A stretch of 64,000 nucleotides of DNA from Laburnicola sp. R22_1 (lineage: Eukaryota > Ascomycota > Dothideomycetes > Pleosporales > Didymosphaeriaceae). Shown one piece after another: positions 58,916 to 64,000 of this stretch. How positions within the stretch are numbered: position 1 is the stretch's first letter; every line of letters begins with the position of its first letter. The position numbers were made by a program, and so were the translations under genes. The notes beneath the pieces are model-generated. The model was not told where the DNA came from. It saw only the letters and a list, made by a program, of their open reading frames with translations, and did no database searches. The DNA is taken from contig JACONQ010000017.1 in assembly GCA_014281115.1 (NCBI GenBank), forward strand, positions 2,108,001 to 2,172,000. Direction: 5' to 3'.

Positions 58916-59527
58916 AAGACTTTTATAGGTATAGAAGAAATCTATATATGTTATAAAGTTCTAATAAAAGAAAATACTAAGTATACCCTACAAAACAAAG
59001 TATGCTTTATTTAGTAAGTAGTAGGAGAATTTTATATAATTTTTTTACTATACTAAGGCCTAGAAACTTCTAATTTAGCTTTTTACTTAGCCTTATAGAC
59101 CTTATATAATAATTTAAAACTTAGACTTTATTTTTAACTTTAAGCTTTAAATAAGCCTTTTCTTCTTAGTAAGTACCTTTTAGTAGGCATTTAACGCCTT
59201 AATTTTTTATAGCACGCTATCTTAATTAAAATTAGTTTAAAAGTAATTACTTAACCCTTAAGATTATTACTATTATCTAGCGCCTATTAAAGCCTACTAG
59301 GCTTTCTTAGATTACTACTATAGTAAACCTAAAAAGAAGTATAGCTAGTAACTATATATTAGCTATTATTATAAGCAAACTCTATAATAAAAATTTATAA
59401 AGCCTAATTAATTTACTTTAGAATAGAAAAGATATAAACGTATTATTTAAGTATTTAATTTTAATATTCTATTTATCTATTTAATTAAGAGTAAAAAGCA
59501 AATATAAGAATTTACTATAAGTAAAAA
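58916..59527. other. AT-rich relic between repeat copy 7 and G2
   Basis: Degraded, probably the interior of the element bounded by copy 7. Nothing recognisable. G2 is inserted at its right. Confidence 0.45.
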
Positions 59528-59707
59528 TGTAAGATAGTAGCAATCACAGTAATTTATAGTAATATGGGTTGACTATTAGAATAGAGGTGTCTTACTACTA
59601 TAGAGGACCGAGGGCCTAAAGGTGTACGGGCGAGGCTAGGCATAAGGTTATTCCGACCGAAGTCATGTGACTAAGAACCGACTATACAGCCATGCGACAG
59701 TCTTACA
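59528..59707 (-). repeat. 3' LTR of G2
   Basis: 180 bp, ends TGTAAGA and TCTTACA intact, matching both LTRs of G1. A polypurine tract follows (complement at 59708-59718). Confidence 0.92.
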
Positions 59708-60299
59708 CACCCCCTTTAGATTGCTAATAGTTGTAATCTAAGAGATGCTAGGTTAAAATAGCGCGACAGGCAATAAACAACTCCTAACCTTAGTAAGGGG
59801 AAGAAAAAGAAGCTGTTAGCAGGTTCTTATATGGGCTGCTTGCCATAAAAGTCACCCTAAAATACTATAACAATAGTGTGAGTAAGCTAAAAGGTATTAG
59901 ACTAGAGGGGCGCGTGGCTATATGCCTTATTAATAGTATAAAACACAGTGATTTTGTAGACTGTAAGTGCAAGAATAGGGTAAGATTTATTAGTCACCTA
60001 AATCGCCAGAATAGGATAAGACTAATAGGTTACCTAAGCCGTCTGTGTATAGGTTAGCGTCTAAGTGTCCTTAGCATATAGCCTATAATAATAGATTAGG
60101 TCTATTTTAATATAAAATTACTATAAGAAAGTAGTCTGCCTAGGTACTAGCGTAAACAATTGTAACTGTTCTATATAGCTAGGCCAGCAAGTAAGGCTGT
60201 ACCTTATAGGAAAATCTAGTCTTAAAATAAGAAAGGTAGGTCCTAGTCTACTGCTAAGGTCTGCTCGTGTTTATTATTAATATGAGCCGTCTTAATTAA

Positions 60300-63200
60300 C
60301 TCTAGTGTAATTAACTCCAGCGTAAGTGGGCGGAACCACTCTATATAGCTACACTAGTATAAGAAGATAAAACTCCTTGCTAATACCTAGACTTGTGCCT
60401 TAGGTGTGTATATACTAAGGGAACTGATTCGTAGGATAGGTAGCTAATTCACCTAGATATAGATAGTTATTAGCTATTATTAACTTCTTAATAGATAGTG
60501 CTCTGCGTTAGACATTAAGATTATTCTCGCTAGAGCTGTAATACAACACGTGCAAGGTCTTATTACTATAAAATATAGGGAAAGTAGAGTGCTGGAACAG
60601 AGCAGTGCTTAGGGGCAATATTAGACTAGAGGGGCGCGTGGCCATATACCTTATTAATATGTAGAGATAGAGGAGCGTTAGACTAGAGGAGCGCATAGCT
60701 ATAGGCCTTATTAACATAGTAAAACATAGTAATTCTGGAGACTATAGGCGCAGGGACAGAGTAGGATTTATAGGTTACCTAAACCGCCAATATTCTACTA
60801 TAAGGTCGCAGAGATAGAAGAGCTTAAAGACTGTACTTATTTACTTATAATATGCTTTATAATAGACTTAAGTTATAAAAGCTTTAACTATTTCTAATAC
60901 TTCTATTTAGGTAGAAGTTTTGTAAGGCTATTTGTGGGCTAAGAGTTAGTTTTAATATAAGCAGGAGTAATAGTTTCTTATAGTGCCTATTTCCATAACT
61001 AATAGTAGTATATATTCACGTGTTAAAAGGTTATCTTTAGCTAAGGGGACTCTATAACTAGTAGAAAAATTGTCTATTTATTATTATAGTATATAGAAGG
61101 TTGTTCCTTAAAGTCTAGGTAAAGATTATTAAAGATTCTAGACTACTAGTAGTACTTAGTATACCCTATAGAGAGTAAGATAAGTTTGGCTTTAGTAGTT
61201 AACTTAATAACGCAGTGTTAGAGTGTTGCTTTCTAGTCGATTAGACCACTAAATAAGAAGAAGATATAGCCTTATAAGGACTTATAGGTTGCCTTATAAT
61301 TAGTATAAGACGCGTTAGTTGCGCTATAGAAGTTAGTCTCTCTAGTATCTTTTTAATAGAGATGCGGAGTAGTATAGTCTATAGAGTAGTGCTGTGCTAG
61401 GTCCTAGAAGTAATGCAAGTATGCGAGGCACTAATATATAGCTAATAAGTATTTAGGGCTAGGGTTAGTAAGGAATTTAGCCAATTTTAAATAAGCTTTG
61501 GCAATATCTAGACGTGTAGCACTAGCGGCGTAGCTAATAAATCTAACTATCTAGAAGTAATAATAAAATACGTCCTTATTCTTAGACTCTATTAATGGTA
61601 CAAGCTCCTTAAAAGGTAGAGGTAAAGCAGGTGCCTTAGTCCAGGACGACTTTTAAGGTGCTAGATATTCAGTGTAGATTTTCTAGATATAGTCACGTTA
61701 TAACAACTAAAGATAACTATTATCGCAGTCTCTATGTATAGTAATACTATAAAAAGTAGAGTTCTCTTAGCCTTACAAGTTAGTAATTTTATACCGTTTA
61801 ATAAGCTTATATTTAAAGGCGTTAAGAAAGGATAAATAACCTAGAAGGGCCATAGTAATAATATTGTCCACGTAAAAGAAGACAATAATGCGGTTGTCTC
61901 TCTATAGATAGGGTGCGTTAAGTACTAGTAATAGACTAAAGCTCTTAAGTGTAGTTATAAAGTCTTCGTACTAGAGTAGTAGTAACGTCTTAAGGCTATA
62001 AAGGACGCGATAAAGTTGCTAGTAGTGCCCACTATTATAGAAACCTTCTAGTTAAAAGGTATAAATAGGGTTGGGGAGTTTAGCGTTAGTAAAAGCATTA
62101 ACAGCGTTATATTAACGTATATCTATATTAAAGTAGGCGGCAATTGCCATAAGAGCGCGGAATATTCGTATAGTAAGAGTAGCAGTATAAGTATTACCCA
62201 CAACAGTCTATAAGTCTTCTCTTATAACAATTCTTACTTTAAACTTAGCTAGATAGCCTTAATTAAATTTGTATATAAAGACCTATATAAGTGGCAAGAC
62301 TTTAGTGTTTAGAGAGAGCTCTAAGAGCGGAATCTTAGTGTATGTCTCCTTTCTGGCAATAGTATTTAGCTCCTTCTTCGCAGCTACCATAAAGCCTTCT
62401 CTAAACTACGTAGGGAGTTTTAGGACATTATTCTAAAATTAAGGCAGAGACAGAAGCTAGTCTCTATAGACTTACTATAATAGTGCAATTAATTAGGGCA
62501 CTTTGTTTAGTAGTAAGGCCGACGCAAACGTGTTCTAATAAGTCTAAATAGTATTGACAGTAGAATTTTGTGTGCTTTTAGGCAATATATTAGTAGTTTA
62601 GAGATGGGTATTAGTCCTATATTGCTTTCTTTGTGTAGGAGGTCCTATTAATATAGGTATAGGGGACGCAGAGAACTAAGAGAGCGTTGGTGGTGTAGCT
62701 AGTACTAATATTGGCGGCGCGGAGGTCTAATTAACTATAGAAACTAGTAAAGGGTATGCATCTCTGCCACGGTGTATATTATAAGCTTGGCCTAATTTCT
62801 TGCCTGCGAGTAGGGTTTTAGTAGAAAGGATAGACAGCTTAGCGTCTTTATGTACTTTCTTATTAAAATCTTTCTACTTACTTTCTAATTCTTTAACCTT
62901 AATATTATTAATGACTTAATCTAACTAAATGCCAAGTAGGCTCTCTTTATTCGTGGACCCAAAGAATAGTTCTTTATTAAAGGTAATATCCCTTATTTAA
63001 ATAATCTTGCCTCTGTGTCCGCGGAATACAGCTTTTAGTACCTATATATAGTAGATATTACGTAAGTCTACGCCTACTAAGTAACTAATAAGCGCCCTTA
63101 GAAAAAGCTTATCTATTTGGGAAATCTTCTTATAAAGGTAGTATGCTCTATATTTATAGATGCGTAAATAAGCAATAGAGAGCGATTTGCCATGTATAGC

Positions 63201-64000
63201 CTTAAACAGTGTAGTCTAGTTTAATAATTTAATAGGAGTCTAATTAAGTAGATATGCCGCATAGACGTACATCTCTTTGCATAGGTAAAGTGAAAGGTTA
63301 GACGTAGTCCTAAGTAATTAAGACATAGTAATTAGTATCTTTCCTAACTATTCTGTATGGCCTAATTATTCTGTAGCGTTAGGGGACCAGAGCTATATAG
63401 TAATGCCTTGTTATTTATAGTGCTTAACTACACTAAGATTATTCTAAAATCTATAAGCTCTCTTTCTATCCATTAGTATAAACACTAGACTAGCGTTATA
63501 GCGGCGTTTAATATGTCTATCCATAAGTTTACAGACTCCATTTAGGACATCTATAGATTAATTAGGTATGCTATATACCATATGCGTCTTAGAGATAAGA
63601 TAGTAACTATGGACAATGTACTAGTTGCCTATAAGAGATTTGGCATTAAGTGCGATAATATTAATAGTAATAGCTTTAAATGCACGCGTAGGTTAGTGCT
63701 CTCTATTAGATCTCTATAAGATAATCTATAAAGCCTTGTTAACTCTACATTATTCGCATTCTTATATACTAGGAGGAGGAGATGTGAGTGGAGCTATGCT
63801 AGCAATATTATGACTTAGTTTCTCTATTAACTTAGCTCTAGTATAGCCTATTAAGACGTGTACGTAAAGACTGGATAACGTGCGATTAGGTAGTAGTGCT
63901 ATAGAGGGTTTCTTATTGCTCCTTTTGTTAGTAAGCACTAGGAAAGGTCTGTTAGTGTTGTCCTTTAGTGGTGCCAGGGGAGACTATTAGTCTACTAGAA
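60300..64000 (-). pseudogene. G2 polyprotein (C-terminal part), broken
   Basis: Same domains as G1 read leftward: integrase core about 63700-63300, reverse transcriptase about 62450-61450, with YVDN near 61875, then RNase H. Stops are TAG/TAA. Gag lies beyond the window. Compared with G1 some sites are decayed in one copy only, so they were mutated largely independently. Confidence 0.8.

Larger units (their letters stand above)
59528..64000 (-). mobile_element. G2: second copy of the Copia element, cut by the window edge
   Basis: Parallels G1 from its left LTR onward, in the same orientation, mostly with transition differences; position 64000 corresponds to about 46040 in G1, so reverse transcriptase, integrase and part of the upstream region are included. 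The 5' LTR and target duplication partner lie outside. Confidence 0.92.

Noticed and set aside
1..64000. CRISPR arrays, operons and bacterial signals
   Set aside because: Introns, LTR and pogo elements and RIP-like decay show a fungal chromosome; the tandem repeats lack spacer structure.

Overview
The window looks like a filamentous ascomycete chromosome (Pezizomycotina, most likely a dothideomycete; this is inference). It holds a HET-domain gene, short introns of 53-61 bp, pogo-type Tc1/mariner elements, and very heavy C-to-T/G-to-A decay. The decay favours TpG to TpA on the coding strand, as expected of repeat-induced point mutation (RIP).

Layout. A small gene island (about 1837-8255) has ordinary base composition. 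It carries a HET-domain protein (1908-3980), a weak hypothetical frame (4150-4620), a three-exon MAPEG-family membrane protein (5154-5763) and a two-exon ribosomal protein L6-like gene (6216-6822). Everything else is AT-rich transposon graveyard, with sharp borders on both sides of the island.

Transposon graveyard. I count eleven pogo-like elements: relic A (1-1834), C1, C2, C3 and C4 (about 1.87 kb each), P (2.1 kb, the only one with an unbroken transposase frame), D1, D2, D3 and F (about 1.81-1.85 kb each), and E (1.86 kb). A Ty3/Gypsy element H spans 21788-41220, with 149-bp LTRs and a CTAG target duplication. It carries D1, D2 and D3 inside it, and D2 itself carries C4. A Ty1/Copia element G1 (41483-48090, 180-bp LTRs, TAATA duplication) lies on the minus strand. 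A second copy, G2, starts at 59528 and runs off the window. A dispersed repeat of about 100-125 bp that begins TGTGACGTTAA occurs seven times in both orientations.

How it hangs together. Only the island genes look functional. Almost every transposon frame is broken by TAG/TAA stops in place of Gln/Trp codons, and catalytic Asp codons that follow a T are usually Asn. The pogo elements share a terminal plan: a TA target, an outer end usually close to ACGTG, a family-specific motif present twice in each terminal repeat, and in most families an inner block close to CCCCACCA. The twice-repeated motif differs between families but agrees at both ends of one element. That plan, and the context-dependent loss of catalytic residues, are the most interesting signals here.
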